Source of the DNA: Cricetomys ansorgei
Taxonomy: Eukaryota; Chordata; Mammalia; Rodentia; Nesomyidae
Direction: 5' to 3'
DNA length: 64,000 nucleotides
Assembly: GCA_026225945.1 (NCBI GenBank)
Contig: JAMJFZ010000199.1
Span: forward strand, 66,938,501 to 67,002,500
Part shown: positions 30,891-42,685 of the stretch, piece by piece
Position numbering within the stretch: position 1 is the first letter of the stretch
How the letters are laid out: each line of letters starts with the position of its first letter
The notes under the pieces: generated by a model
The model's input: the letters and a program-made list of their open reading frames with translations, nothing else
What the model was told of the DNA's origin: nothing
Databases searched by the model: none
Translations under genes and position numbers: made by a program

Positions 30891-32279
30891 AAATTATAAA
30901 TACAACTTTATGAAATTGTATCTACTTTATGTCATATTTTAGGCAAATGAATCTTGTTCACAATCCATAACTATGGTGCCATATTTTGTCTTTCTGATCT
31001 TTTGTTTTGCCATTGATTTAAGCTTAGCTGATTGTAACTGACCTTTGATGCAGACTCTGTAGCATCATTTCTGTCAGTTATCTACATGAGCAACAACCTT
31101 CCCATATCTAGGGCTTTCTGTATGCTGTTCCACGGAATGATCTGAACACCCCCACCCCACCCCCTGCCCCCCATCAGCACAGAGACTTTTCCTAAACCTC
31201 ACTCCCATCTGAGAGTATCTGCTTTGATGTAATTTCTTCCTGGAAACTTCCCGGGCTTTGCAAGACTTAACGTTTCTTCTGTGCCGCCATCCTACCTCTT
31301 CTCCTTCTGCTACAATGAGTATACTAGAAATTTCTGGCTCATTTATAAGGATGTATCCCCAAACTCCAAGATATTTGAGATAGGGAACCGAGTTCTACTA
31401 TAATGTCCTCTCAATACCTTGTAAGTTGTCTCTGACATTAACAAATGTTATAACCAAATGACACACTTTGAATCCATTCTAAGTCTTCAGTTTGACAGCT
31501 GAGAATTTATTAAATAAATATTCTGCATGCCTATTTTTGAATCAAAGAGGTGTTTTTTTTCCCACATAGAGAAAAATCTAACTAGTGTCCTCTACCTGTA
31601 TCACCTTTCCCAAAGGTACATGGAGCTGACCAAAGGTAAGTAAACAATATGTATCTAAAACAGAAAAGAGAGAGAGAGAGAATTTGCTTTTAGCCCATAA
31701 AATAGAGTAGCATGACAGACTGGGATAGACAAGGAGCCAAGCCACATGACTTTAGGATGAAGACCTGGAGTGACTTGTGTAACAAGCTGAGAAAAGAGCC
31801 TCTTGGGCCAATATGTAATTTTGAGAATAGAGGTCGACTTCTTTATATTTTTATTTTATTCCCAATGTCTTCTGAATATTTGTGTCCTTGTAAAGCACTT
31901 ATTAAATCAGGTTGTAAACAGTTTTCATAAATAAATATCATGTGTGTTGATGTTCCCTGCAACACTTAGTTAGGCATTCTGTACATGACTGGCTGCCATT
32001 GCCAAGAACTAGCTCAAGCTGCTTTGAGGAACTCTAGAAAGAATAAAGTCTCTCCATCTCTTTGAGCCCTTTTCAGGGCTTTTTGTGTTTTTGGAATTCT
32101 AAAAGTTTAAGCTTTTTACCATTTCCTCCACAATATGCAAGTCTCAGAAGCAGATATAAAATTCAATTATTCATTTCTCTGAGTGCATTTATACCAATAA
32201 GGTGCCTCTAGTCACAGGGAGAAATGCATTATGCACCTCAGGTTAAGTGTGAAATAAAATGTTCTCTATATAGTAAAGG
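30891..32279. other. Unassigned stretch, about 1.4 kb
   Basis: Contains a C-rich run at 31147-31175 (CCCCCACCCCACCCCC) and (GA)n at 31666-31681. GAAAGAATAAAGTCTCTCC at about 32035-32055 looks like an LTR polyadenylation region, but I cannot delimit an element. Confidence 0.45.
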
Positions 32280-33119
32280 ATTTTTTTTTCTCTTTGAAGG
32301 TGTCAGTAAGATCCATATGGTGGGCTATTTTGGAAGCAAGTAGGATTTGCTTGCTTCCTAAACCCATCAGTTTGACAAACATCATAGAAAACAGGAAAAG
32401 TCAGGACTAAAGGTCTGCCTCCCTTAAGAAAGGAAGGAATGTGAGTGGGCTGTTACCCACATTCTTTCCTACATGAGAATTACATTTGCTGCTTCATAGA
32501 GAGACAGCACACATGCTTGCTTGCTTATGTTCAGCTTGTACCTAGGGAACGGTACTTCCCACAGTGGGCTAGATCTTCCCACATGAATTAATTTAATTAA
32601 GAGACTAGAGACCAACCTAATGTAGACAATCTCTCATAGAGACTCCATTCTCAGATAATTCTAGGGAGTGTCTGTCCAGTTGTCAGTTAAGCCTGACCAT
32701 CACAGCTTCTTAGGGCATGAGAGAGAAACAGAATCCAGATGCTTAGCTCTGTATTCTATGAAGTGACTGTCTTTATTGTAAACAACCTAGATATGAGGCT
32801 GATGTTCACTGGTGGGAAGTCAATGATACTCACTTGATAGAAGCATTAATTATCTACCAATAACCAATAACAATTATCTGTTTGTACATTCCACAGAGTG
32901 AGTCGCTAAAAACAACTTTTACATGAACTCAATGACATCATCTGAGATCACTCAGTAGGGCAAAGAGAATTTGCATGCATTATTCCATCCTAGCAAAAAA
33001 CTTACATGGAAACCAAAGAGATTGACTTGAGGCCTGGTCACCTAGACAAGAAGCATAAGGTAAAAGACTTTAGGATGGAAATGAAGTGTTTTCCTTCATT
33101 GAACAGTTAGAAAGCTTTC
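32280..33119. other. Unassigned stretch with two inverted repeats
   Basis: Hairpin arms GGAAGCAAG (32332-32340) and CTTGCTTCC (32350-32358) are perfect. A second, bulged pair is at 32432-32449 and 32456-32469 (GGAAGGAATGTG...GGG with CCCACATTCTTTCC). No repeat or gene recognised. Confidence 0.55.
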
Positions 33120-34389
33120 CCCCTAGCTAATTCTTTTTCTTTCCTCATACTCTTTCCTCCTCTGTCCTCTCTTAGCCTCTGCTTTGTCTTTTATTTTTCT
33201 AGTTCATCTCATTCTAATTTTTTTCAACTTTTCCTTTTCACTTCTCCCAATACATTGACACATCCCAAGGATAAAAGAGAAAAGATCCGGCCATTCAGGC
33301 AGTTGTTTTCATTTATGTGAATCACATGAAGGCTTAGTCCAGAGATTCAGACTTTGAATGTCTCCATCTCCATTCTTCAACCCAGCCTAACATCCCTTAA
33401 CATTTTTGATGTCCTGGCCAGGCATTCCCTATGATTGAAAATAACAGCACTGGAAATACAAGGTGAGTTTCATCGCTACCTTTGCAATGCTATCATCTAC
33501 CAGAAAGCAATGAGCAAATAAATAAGCATCCTGATTTTCCTTATAGAATGCTTTTCCTGCCTCAAGTATGCTTCCTATTTAGAAAACTAAGTGACATAAT
33601 AGCAAGAGGTACTTGCAAACTAAATTCATTAGCAGCAGCTCCTTTCACATGAAGAACGGCCTCCCCTCAAATACTACTGACTCTCAAGTTGAGCTTAAAT
33701 GAGAAGATAGGAAGGGAAAAGAGAAGCCAGAGCAGAACACTTCACACAGAATCCTGAGATGTCTAAGCATGAAAATCAAAGGCTATTCCCAAGCCCCGAG
33801 CTTCCACTTAAGATTCCCTTGACTCTTTTAACAGAGAAAAGATGAAAAATTATTGAGGATTGAATAATCCACTTTAAATTTCTTACAACTGCTTTTATAA
33901 ACAATTAGAAAACTCCAGGAAGTACAGCCAAGAGTCAAGAGACAAGGCCCTAGGAGAGGCATGTTCTCTGTTCTCCTGTCCTGAGGGAACGGTCTTCAGA
34001 GATTTATCGGGGATGTGAATGGTACATGACATTGGAGAAAAAGGACTCTGAAGATTTATATGTAGGATATAGGATAAATTAGAAGTGGGGAGAAACAGAG
34101 GAAATATCCCAGGATAGACAAAGCTGCAACCCAAGCATGCCCCAAATTATCCTCTTCAGGCATACCACAGCATGTGAATGAAGACTTCTAGTCTGAGACT
34201 AGGACTCCTGCTGTGGCTGGCATCCCCAGCCAACTGCAAGTCCTGTTGAAGTGGCTATTCATTGGAGCAATGGAATGGCTCCGCTAAAAGAGAATGTGAA
34301 ATCGTGGACCGGTCTGAGACAAAACGGCTCTTTTTTAAAAAAATTTTTTGTGTATTTAATTAGTTAGCTAGTTAGTTATTAAGAGGAGA
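33120..34389. other. Unassigned stretch, pyrimidine-rich at its left end
   Basis: 33120-33260 is rich in CT with no simple unit. The rest has no recognised repeat. The 79-codon minus frame at 33895-34134 has no motif. Confidence 0.48.
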
Positions 34390-34493
34390 AGTATCTCAAT
34401 ATGTATCCTAGGAAAGCTTTTAACTCTAAGTCCCTCTGCCTCAGTCTTCTGAATGCTAGAATAGCAGGCATGAACAACCATACTCTACTGTGA
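34390..34493 (-). mobile_element. B1-type SINE fragment, old
   Basis: Plus strand: CTCAATATGTATCCTAGGAAAGC, TTTTAACTCTAAGTCCCTCTG, CCTCAGTCTTCTGAATGCTAG, AATAGCAGGCATGAACAACC. This is the reverse-complement B1 right half at high divergence. Confidence 0.75.
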
Positions 34494-34527
34494 TAGATTA
34501 TATATAATATAATATTGTGTCTGTATT

Positions 34528-34745
34528 TACTCTTTGATAATTTCATACATGCACACAATGTATTTTACTTCCATGGCCATCCACTGCCCCTGCAACTATT
34601 CCCTCCTGCTTCTCCCAACACACTGCCTCAGTTTCAAGCTCTCCACCTCTTTTGTTATTTTTAAAATAATTCACTAAGCCAAATTAGAGATGCCCATGTA
34701 CTTCTGGATGTAGGGCCATCCAGTGAAGCCCAGTCAATCTATAGG
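34528..34745 (-). mobile_element. L1 3' UTR fragment (Lx-type), minus strand
   Basis: Reverse complement of the L1 3' end: TTTGATAATTTCATACATGC, ACACAATGTATTTTACTTCC, CCCCTGCAACTATTCCCTCCT, a T-rich stretch, AAATTAGAGATGCCCATGTAC, GTAGGGCCATCCAGTGAAGC. 5'-truncated. Confidence 0.72.
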
Positions 34746-35039
34746 AGACAGGTGGATGATCCCATATGGATTATATTATATTTTCAATAAAAGAAGATTG
34801 AGGGTAACAGCAATTAGAATATGCTATATACATTCTATTTCTGAAATTGTCAAAGAAAATTTAATAAAAGCTATGACTTTAAAAAAGAACTGTGTAATAA
34901 CTAAAAGGATAAATAGTTTGAGCCATACAGGAGGAATGAGGTCTGTAGATCTACAGAATATTACTATAGCAAATAATCATGAACCATATTCTTGAAAATA
35001 ATAGAGTGACTTTTATCTCTGTTCATTTTCAAAAACCTA
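34746..35039. other. Unassigned stretch
   Basis: No family recognised. The 90-codon frame at 34723-34995 begins inside the neighbouring L1 and has no domain. Confidence 0.48.
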
Positions 35040-35570
35040 TGAATATGGTGTGATTGATATGCTCTTGTTCATTTTAATGGTGTATGTTCATTGCATATGG
35101 AATATTTCATCAATGTATAACAGCAATGAATAACACTTGCATCAAGTATTGTACCGTGCTCATCCACCATCCTTCCTTTTCTCTCTCTTCCCTTCCTGAT
35201 ACAGTTCATTTTCTTAGACAGTCTGACTTCTATTTTCATGTCATCTATCATCTATCTATCTATCTATCTTTCTATCTATCTATCTATTAATCATCTATCT
35301 ATCAATCATCTATCTATCATTTTGTGACTTTATGTAAATTCTAGTATCTATATAGAATTGAAAACATGAGACATTTGTTTTTTTGAGTCGAATTTAATTT
35401 ACTTAGCATGACAATCCCCTGTTGTTTCCATTTTCCAGCAAATGACAAAATTTCATTTTTCTTATGGCTGAGTAAATGCTCACACTTTTTTATCTATGCA
35501 TCTGCTGATGGATGCCTAACCTGATTGTGAATAGCTGCAATAAATGTGGTGTGCAAGTATACAGGAAATG
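35040..35570 (-). mobile_element. Ancient L1M fragment (ORF2 end and 3' UTR), minus strand
   Basis: Plus strand matches antisense mammalian L1M. GTACCGTGCTCATCCACCATCC belongs to the 3' UTR. AATTTACTTAGCATGACAATCC, TGTTTCCATTTTCCAGCAAATGAC, AAAATTTCATTTTTCTTATGGCTGAG, TTATCTATGCATCTGCTGATGG, ATGCCTAACCTGATTGTGAATAGC and TGCAATAAATGTGGTGTGCAAG then follow in consensus order. An ATCT array has expanded within it. Confidence 0.75.
35241..35320. repeat. (ATCT)n microsatellite within L1M
   Basis: About 18 ATCT units with ATCA and TTTCT interruptions. Confidence 0.95.
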
Positions 35571-37126
35571 TAACATGTTAACTGTAGCATTGACTCAAAG
35601 ATTGAAAAGCTAATGTACATGAGTCACCTAAGATCCTGCCTGAACACACACTGTTTGCTCAGAAAACAGACAGTGTTTTTATCATCACCAAATAGACTCA
35701 TACAAGGAATAGCCACTTCCTAAAAAGCAAATTCACCTATTTTGGAAAAGAGGGATTCTGATAGCAACAAGACAAAGTCTCTTTTCAAAAACTCCACCAA
35801 GCAATGAACTATTTTAATTCATTAATATAACTCATACAGGGACATAATTTGGTATAAAAGCTAATTCTTCAATAGAGACAATACTTTGGCTACCCTGTCT
35901 AATGCTGCAATATGGATGAAATTCTCTAAGAAACTCAAAGTAGAAAATCTAAGCCTCTTTCTGTGGCCCACTGAACAGGGGACACAGACTCCAAATCATT
36001 TAGATCCAATTCCCTTAAGCAAGGAGATAGTCTTCAAAACTATATATTTTTTTGCCCTACTCCTGACATCTCCTAACTGTTCCTCAAATGCCTGTTGAAT
36101 AAATTAAAGATCACTTCTATTGGAACAAAAGAAATCAACTCTATTCTCAAATGGATATTTTCTCATAACAGAGACAAGCATTTCATTGTCTCATCTATTT
36201 TCACTCAACAGATGTTTCTCATTTGAGAGAGAAAAAAATGAGAATGTTAGTTATCAACAAACGACCAAACACTGGTGTAACAAATGCATTGAGGGTATGT
36301 ATTACCTGTAGTGCTTTGACATTTCTAAGTCTCTAGTTTTACTCCAGATGCATTAGATCAAAATTTTCTACAGGCACACTTTCAGTTGTGTGCTTCACAC
36401 TCACATGACAGAAAGAGATGCATCTGTAGGATGCTTGGAGGGTACACTCGGATAGCTTAGCATATTTGAGTAACCTGAATGTGAGACACTCAGGTACTGA
36501 CACTGAAAGTTGTTATCTCACTAGAGAATACAAGTCTGAAAACCAGAGTGACCCCATCACATTGTTTCTGAGACTCTCTACCTCATCTTCATTTCATCAA
36601 ATGAGGGAAAACTTTAATGCCAGTTTACAGGCTTTAAAGTTGAGGAGGAAGAGTGTGAGAGTTTAGTACCATTTTAGGCTTAATAAACAAGCCTTTTATT
36701 TCAGTTACCTTAGAGTATTTTTATTATAACATTTTGACAGATTTACTTTCAAGAAAATGTTGTCTTGATAATAGAGAATTTTGCAATTCTGCTGGGATAT
36801 GTATCCTTTGATTAAATCCTTTTATTATAATTTTATCATCATTATCATTAGCATCATTATTATTGTCATTATGTAAGTCATTTATCATAATAATTGAAGT
36901 AAGGAGTATAACTCTGCTGACATCAGCCATATAAAAGATAAAATACTACAAAGCTGCAAATCTTTATTTTATTCATTCCTAGAAAAAGACATGAGAGGAA
37001 ACAGTAAGTGTTAAACACTGAACTAGGTAGCTGTTAGGAATTCATTGATTTAGTTCTCCAAAGAAAGCGTTGGTTGCTTTGGGCATTACAAACCCCAGCA
37101 CACAGATGAAATTGAATCAAAGACTT

Positions 37127-37128
<2 letters not shown>
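35571..37128. other. Unassigned AT-rich stretch, about 1.55 kb
   Basis: No gene or family recognised. A degenerate ATT/ATC array lies at 36832-36880 and gives an Asn/Asp-rich minus frame (36724-36930). The other short frames have no domain. Confidence 0.5.

Positions 37129-37183
<55 letters not shown>
37129..37183. repeat. (TG)n microsatellite
   Basis: About 27 uninterrupted TG units. Confidence 0.97.
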
Positions 37184-37184
<1 letters not shown>

Positions 37185-37254
37185 GAGTTAAAGAGAGCAG
37201 TTTCCAAAGCTAGTTTTTGGCAGATCGTGCTAGAACTCAGGGTTTACTAAACCC

Positions 37255-37292
37255 TGTTTTGTTTTGTTTTTTGTTTGTTTTGTTTTTTTTCC
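37255..37292. repeat. (TTTTG)n / T-rich run
   Basis: GTTTTGTTTTGTTTTTTG and TTTGTTTTG units ending in T8. Confidence 0.88.
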
Positions 37293-37639
37293 CTTCTTTT
37301 TGGATACATTTAATGCAAAGATTTGCAGTTACTCTGAGTTTCTGTGTAATGAATTCACACCTTGTAGTAATAAAATGAGCAATAGTCCTCTGTTAGAAGA
37401 CTTAACTTCAGTATGAGTGTGGCCCTGCTTGCTTTTAATAAAGACTCTGAGAGCAGCAGCATCTTACAAAAAACTGGTAAATTGAAGGTGAATAGCCATA
37501 ATATCAGAAAAATGAGGAAGCATCACTTTCCAGACCATCGGATACCACCCATTTCTTCAGTGCCATCACAACTCCTTTATGGAATTGTAACAAATGAATC
37601 ATTCATCATTTAGCCATGTGGGCTATACCTGTAAAATGA
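37293..37639. other. Unassigned stretch
   Basis: No family recognised. The 66-codon frame at 37413-37613 has no motif. Confidence 0.48.
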
Positions 37640-38310
37640 TCTGGAATTGTCATCCTCTACAACCACCATTAATATCATGTCCTATTTCCCTCATCTGTAA
37701 CCAGAACCTCACTACTGCCACCTTTCCTCTCTGTGTTCTATTTTCTCTAGCTGACGACATGGTTCCTGAAAGTCCACCTCTTTAAAAGCAGCTGTGAAAA
37801 AGCCCTGGTTTCTCCTTAGAACATATCATTCTTTTACCTTTTAAAGGTAGCCACTGTTCTCTATCACACTAAAAGTGAAAATTCTTGTACTTGGCTGGAC
37901 CTGAGCCCATGACAGCTCCTACCCACCTCTACATTGCAGTCCTTTTATGTGACTCGAACTGAACCTCTTCATGCTCTTCCCTCCATCACTAACAGACTCT
38001 GGGTCTTGGTACCCTTTTACTCTGCCCAGAAGTCTGACATGCCTCCTTCCCATGGTTTCTTCCCTTTAGACCTGTGTTCCAGACCAATAGACTCATCCGC
38101 CATAGGACTTTCTTGCCTTCCCCATTTAAAGAATGGTCCACTTCTCAACTCTAATACATACAATCTACATGGTATGTTTTTCTACCTGAGATGGTCTATG
38201 TATTCACATGCCTACTACCTGCTGTTATGAGAAGGTTCAAACTCTGTGAAACTCTTACTCATCACTAATACCCAGTACAGTTCATAAGTAAGAAATGAAT
38301 GCATAGTAAG
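37640..38310 (+). mobile_element. LINE L2 fragment reaching the 3' end
   Basis: CT-rich L2 body followed by the L2 3' UTR in order: TACCCTTTTACTCTGCCCAGAAG, CATGCCTCCTTCCCATGG, GTTCAAACTCTGTGAAACTC, then CATCACTAATACCCAGTACAG and TTCATAAGTAAGAAATGAATG for the tatccccagcacc...gctcaataaatg terminus. The 98-codon frame at 37934-38230 is inside it. Confidence 0.62.
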
Positions 38311-38761
38311 TGTACCTCTTTCAAGGGTTTTAAGACTGCCATGTGATTATCTTCCTTCAGGCCCTGTTTTCTATATTTAGCACATGTTCACTTCTCAGCA
38401 CACAAGGATCTTCCAGATGTTGGCATTGAGTGACGCTAGAATTTTTCCTATATCTACTGCTACTGCCACTGTCTATGGTCATCTTCTTCAGCCACATGGC
38501 CACATGCTTCCAAGGCTACTCCTTTAGCTCAGAATAGCCCCAAATTTCCTTACTGACTCTGGTCCTCTTGGATTCTTGCTTGGCCACATTGCCTGCTACT
38601 TATTTTCTTTATGAAATTTGCCTTATTATCCAGAAAGATGTTCAGACCTTCTCTACTATTTACAAAACGTTCCCAGATTAAACTCTAAAGTATGTTCTTT
38701 TCTTTTTGTTTTTGGGTGGGTTTGATTGTTTGATATGTGTGTGGGGGGTATGCTCTTTTCC
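38311..38761. other. Unassigned stretch, possibly more L2
   Basis: CT-rich DNA resembling L2 composition but not alignable by eye. T-rich and G-rich runs near 38700-38750. Confidence 0.42.
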
Positions 38762-39756
38762 TTTTTGTTTTATTTTTTACTTTTCTTCTCTCCTATAATA
38801 TATATTGCCACCTGTTCCCCCTCCCTCTACTTCTCCTAGCTCCTCCCCTTTCTCCCATATCTACCGCCACTGTCCCCACCCAACCTACCTGACCCCCTGT
38901 TTCTCCTCAGAAAAGGGCAGTCCTTCTAGGGTTACCACTCAAACAGGACATAACAAGATGGAACAAGGCCTGGAACTAATGCCCACATCAAGGGTGGACT
39001 AGGCAAACCCAGCAGGAGGAAAAGAGTTCCAATGGCAGATAAAAAGGTCAGACACCCATACTTTAACTTGTAGTAGTTTTACAAGAACACCAAGCCAGAC
39101 AATCAAAAGATATATTTAGAAAACCCTGCAGTTTATGTGTCTGCTGCTTAAGACTCTGTAAGCCCTTAAGAGTGCTAGTAAATTGACTCAGTAGAGTTTG
39201 GTCTCTTGGCATCCTCACCCTTCTGGTCCCCACAATCCCTTCTTTCCCTCCTCTGTAGGATTCCCCTAGCTATGCACAGATGTTTGGCCCTGGGCCTCTG
39301 TATCTGCTCCTATCACCTGCCAGAGGAAGACTGTCTGATGAATATTGAGCTAAGCACCAATCTGAGTAGAGCAGGATATCATTAGAAATCATCTTGTGGC
39401 TTTCCAATCTCTAGTTCCTGGACTGCCATGCAGTGTGAGACATGGGCTCCCTTCTTTGTCATGGGGTTTTGCCCTTTCATTTTCCCAGAGACTCATGCAG
39501 GGAAGATAGGTTATAGGTCAAAGGTTTGTGATTAGGACGGTGTCCCTGTCCTACCACTGTAAGCATGTCTGGTTACTGGAGATGGCTTCTTCAGGTTCCC
39601 TATCTCCCATTTCTGGAGGTCCTTTCTAGAATCTCCTTCATAGATTCTAGTGAGTTTCCACTGCACTAGGTCTCCAGATCACCCTCTAAACGTCCTTCAA
39701 TTTTGGTCATATCTCCATATCTTCTCTCCCTCCTACCCTCTCGGCTCACCTGGTCC

Positions 39757-39842
39757 CTTCTGTTCCTATTCCCATTTCCCCCACCTATAACTTCTGTTCC
39801 TATTCCCATATCCCCCACCTACAACTTCTGTTCTATTTCCCT
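39757..39842. repeat. 34-bp tandem repeat, 2.5 copies, in the L1 3' UTR
   Basis: Unit starts CTTCTGTTCCTATTCCCAT; copies begin at 39757, 39791 and 39825 (last partial), differing at a few positions. Confidence 0.93.
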
Positions 39843-39964
39843 TTTCCAGGAGATTTGTGTTTCCCCATTTGGTGGGGGGTGTCTTCTTTGTTGCAAAGTC
39901 TCTCAGGGTCTGTGGATTATAGTACCTTTGTCCTTTGCTTAACAGTTAATATTCACATATAAGT

Positions 39965-42682
39965 AACTATATATCATATTTTTCTTTCTGGGACTGAGTT
40001 ACTTTAATCAGGATGTTTTTTTTTTTTCCTAGTTGCATCCATTTCCTGGAAAAATTCATAAAGTCACTTTTTAAAATAGCTGAGTAATACACCATTGTGT
40101 AGATGTGCCACAATTTTTTTATCCATTCTTTGGTTGAGAGGCTATCTATGTGGCTATTATGAAGAAAGCTGCTATGAACATAGATCAGCAAATGTCCTTG
40201 TGGTAGTATAGTTTCCTTTGGGTATATGCCCAGGAGTGGTATAGCTAGTCTTCAGATAGGTCAATTTCCAATTTCCTAAGAAATTACTGTGTTGATTTCC
40301 ATAGTGGCTATACAAGCTTGCACTCCCTCCAGCAATGAAGGAGTGTTACCATTGCTCCAAATCTTTGCCAGAATGAGCTGTCATTTGTGTTATTGATCTT
40401 AGCCATTCTGACATGTGTAAGATGAAATCTCAGAGTAGTTTTGATTTGCATTTCCTGGATGGTTAAGGATATAAAACATCTCTTCAAGTGTTTCTCAGCC
40501 ATTTGAGATTCCTTTTTTGAGAATCCTTTGTTTGGATCTGTACCCCATTTATTAATTGGATCACATGGTTTGTTGATGTCTAGTTTCTTGAGTTCTTTAT
40601 ATATTTTGGATAATATCCCACTATTGGAAGAGGTGGTGAAAGTCTTTTCCCATTCTGTAGGCTGTCATTTTGTCTTATTGACTATCCTTTGACTTACAGA
40701 AGCTTTACAGTTTCATGAGATCCCATTTATTATTTGTTGATCTTAGTGCCTGAGCTATCAGTGTTCGGTTCTGAAAGTTGTCTCCTGTGCCCCAGTGTGT
40801 TCAAGGCTCTTCCCCTCTTTCCTTTCAATCAGGTTCAGTGTATCAGTTTTATGTTGAAGTCTTTAATTCACTTGGACTTGAATTTTGTGCAGGGTGATAA
40901 ATATGGATCTATTTGCATTCTTATACATGCAGCCATCCAATTAGACCAGCATCATTTGTTAATGATGCTTTCTTTGTTCCATTGTATATGTCTGTCTTCT
41001 TTATCAAATATTGATCAATGGAACTGAATTAAAGATCCAGACATAAATCCACACACTTATGGACACCTTGATTCATGATTTTAATTGTGAATTTTTTCAC
41101 TTTGTTTAGATCATGGATTAAATTGCCTGTTTTTTTTATATATGAATCATCCCAGCATCCCTGAGATGAAGCCTACTTGATCACAGTGGATGATCTTTTT
41201 TATATGTTCTTAGACTCAGTTCACGAGTATTTTATTGGGCATTTTTGCATCTATGTTCATGAGGGAAATTGGACTGTAATTCTTTTTCTTTTTTTAATCT
41301 TTGTGTGGTTTGAGTATCATAGTAAGGTAACTATGGCCTTGTAGAATGAGTTTGTCAGTGTTCCTTCTGTTTCTATTTTTTGGAATAATTTGAGGAGTAT
41401 TGGCATTAGCTCTTCTTTGAATGTCTGGTATAATTCTTCACTAAAACCATCTGGCCCTGGGCTTTTTCTTTTTCTTTTTCTTTTTTTTTTTTTTCATTTG
41501 GGAGAATTTAATGACTGTGTCTATTTTTTTTGGTGGTTATAATTCTGTGTAAATTGTTTATCTGATTTTGATTTAACATTGGTAGGTAGTATCTATTGAA
41601 AAATTATCACTTTCTTTTAGACTTTCCAGTTTTATGGAGTATAGGTCTTTAAAGTATGACCTAATGATTCTTTGAATTTCCTTGAAAATCACTTCTGATT
41701 TTGTTGAATTGGATATTCTCTCTCCTTCTTTTAATTAGTTTGGATAATGGTTTGTCTAACGTGTTGATTTTCTCAAAGAACCAACTCTTTGTTTCATTGA
41801 TTTTTTTTGTATTGTTCTCTTTGTTTCTATTTAATTAATTTCAGCCCCAGTTCCATTGTTTCTTGCTGTCTAGTCCTCTAGGGTATATAGAGGTAAAGAA
41901 GTAAATATATATTTACTTCTTTCTGTTCTAGGGCTTTCAGATGTGCTGTTTATTTGTTAGTATGTGATCTTTCCACTCCTTTTTGGTAGGTACTCTGCGC
42001 TATGAATTTTCCTCATAGCACACCTTTCATTGTGACCCATAAGTTTGGGTATGTTGTAGATTCATTTTTATTGAATTCTAGAAAGTCTTTAATTTCTTTC
42101 TTTAGTTCTATCTTGACCCAGTAATCATTCAGTAGAGAGTTGTTCATGAATTTGTAGGCCATCTGTTGTTGCTGCTGTTGTTGAAATCCACCTTTAATCC
42201 ATGGTGGTCTAATAGGATGCAGAGGTTATTTCAATTTTCTTGTATCTATTGACACCTTCTTTGTGGCCACATATGTGTCCAATTTTGGAGAAGGTTCCAT
42301 GAAGTGGTTAGAAAATGGTATATCCTTTTGTGTGAGGGTGAAATGTTCTGTAAATATTCATTAGTTCCATTTGGTTTATAACATCTGTTAGCTCCAGTAT
42401 TTCTCTGTTTACTTTTTGTCTTTATGATCTGTCTGTTGGTGAGAGTGGAGTATTAAAGTCTCCCACTATCAATGTATGTGGGTCAATGTGTATTTTAAGC
42501 TTTAGTAATATTTCTTTTACAAACATGTGAGCTCTTGTGTTGGGAACATAGATGTTAAGAATTGAAATGTTGTCTTGGTGGATTTTTTTTCTTTGATGAG
42601 TATGAAGTGTCCTCACCCCTGTCTCTTGATTAATTTTAGCTTGAAGTTTATTTTGTTAGATATTAGAATGGCTACACAGGCT
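39965..42682 (-). pseudogene. L1 ORF2 pseudogene (endonuclease/reverse transcriptase), RT core deleted
   Basis: An intact ORF2p has an N-terminal endonuclease, a reverse transcriptase (RT) and a Cys-rich C terminus. Translation of the minus strand gives recognisable pieces. At 42422-42616 the endonuclease reads [10 protein letters not shown] and VGDFNTPLS, keeping the Asp-x-Asn pair. A PGPDGF-type RT motif lies at about 41443-41466, and a VGFIPGMQGW-like stretch at about 41143-41182. A DPxxNPHTYG-like stretch lies just left of 41067. At 40308-40502 there is AEKHLKRCF...QIKTTLRFHLT and a TLLHCW remnant. The C terminus, 39967-40191, reads KEWIKKLWHIYTMVYYSAI and VTQSQK. Between the VGFIPGMQ and NPHTYG blocks roughly 1.1 kb expected from the family is absent, removing RT motif A through the YADD catalytic box. 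Frames are also broken by stops and shifts and by a GAAAAA-type run near 41463-41495. Non-functional. Confidence 0.9.
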
Positions 42683-42685
42683 TGC

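Larger units (their letters stand above)
38762..42685 (-). mobile_element. LINE-1, 5'-truncated and internally deleted
   Basis: The largest element in the window. The 3' end lies at the left (TTTTATTTTTTACTTTTC, then the CT-rich 3' UTR: TTTCTCCTCAGAAAAGGGCAG, TCCTTCTAGGGTTACC). About 1.2 kb of 3' UTR precedes the ORF2 remains, which run rightwards from C terminus to endonuclease domain. It stops inside the endonuclease at about 42685, so ORF2's first quarter of the endonuclease, ORF1 and the 5' UTR are missing. A 34-bp tandem repeat sits in the 3' UTR. No target-site duplication identified. Confidence 0.93.

Noticed and set aside
32030..32110. GAATAAAGTCTCTCC region considered as another LTR end
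   Set aside because: No second LTR feature (TATA-like box, TG start, U5) could be placed, so it is only mentioned in the unassigned stretch.
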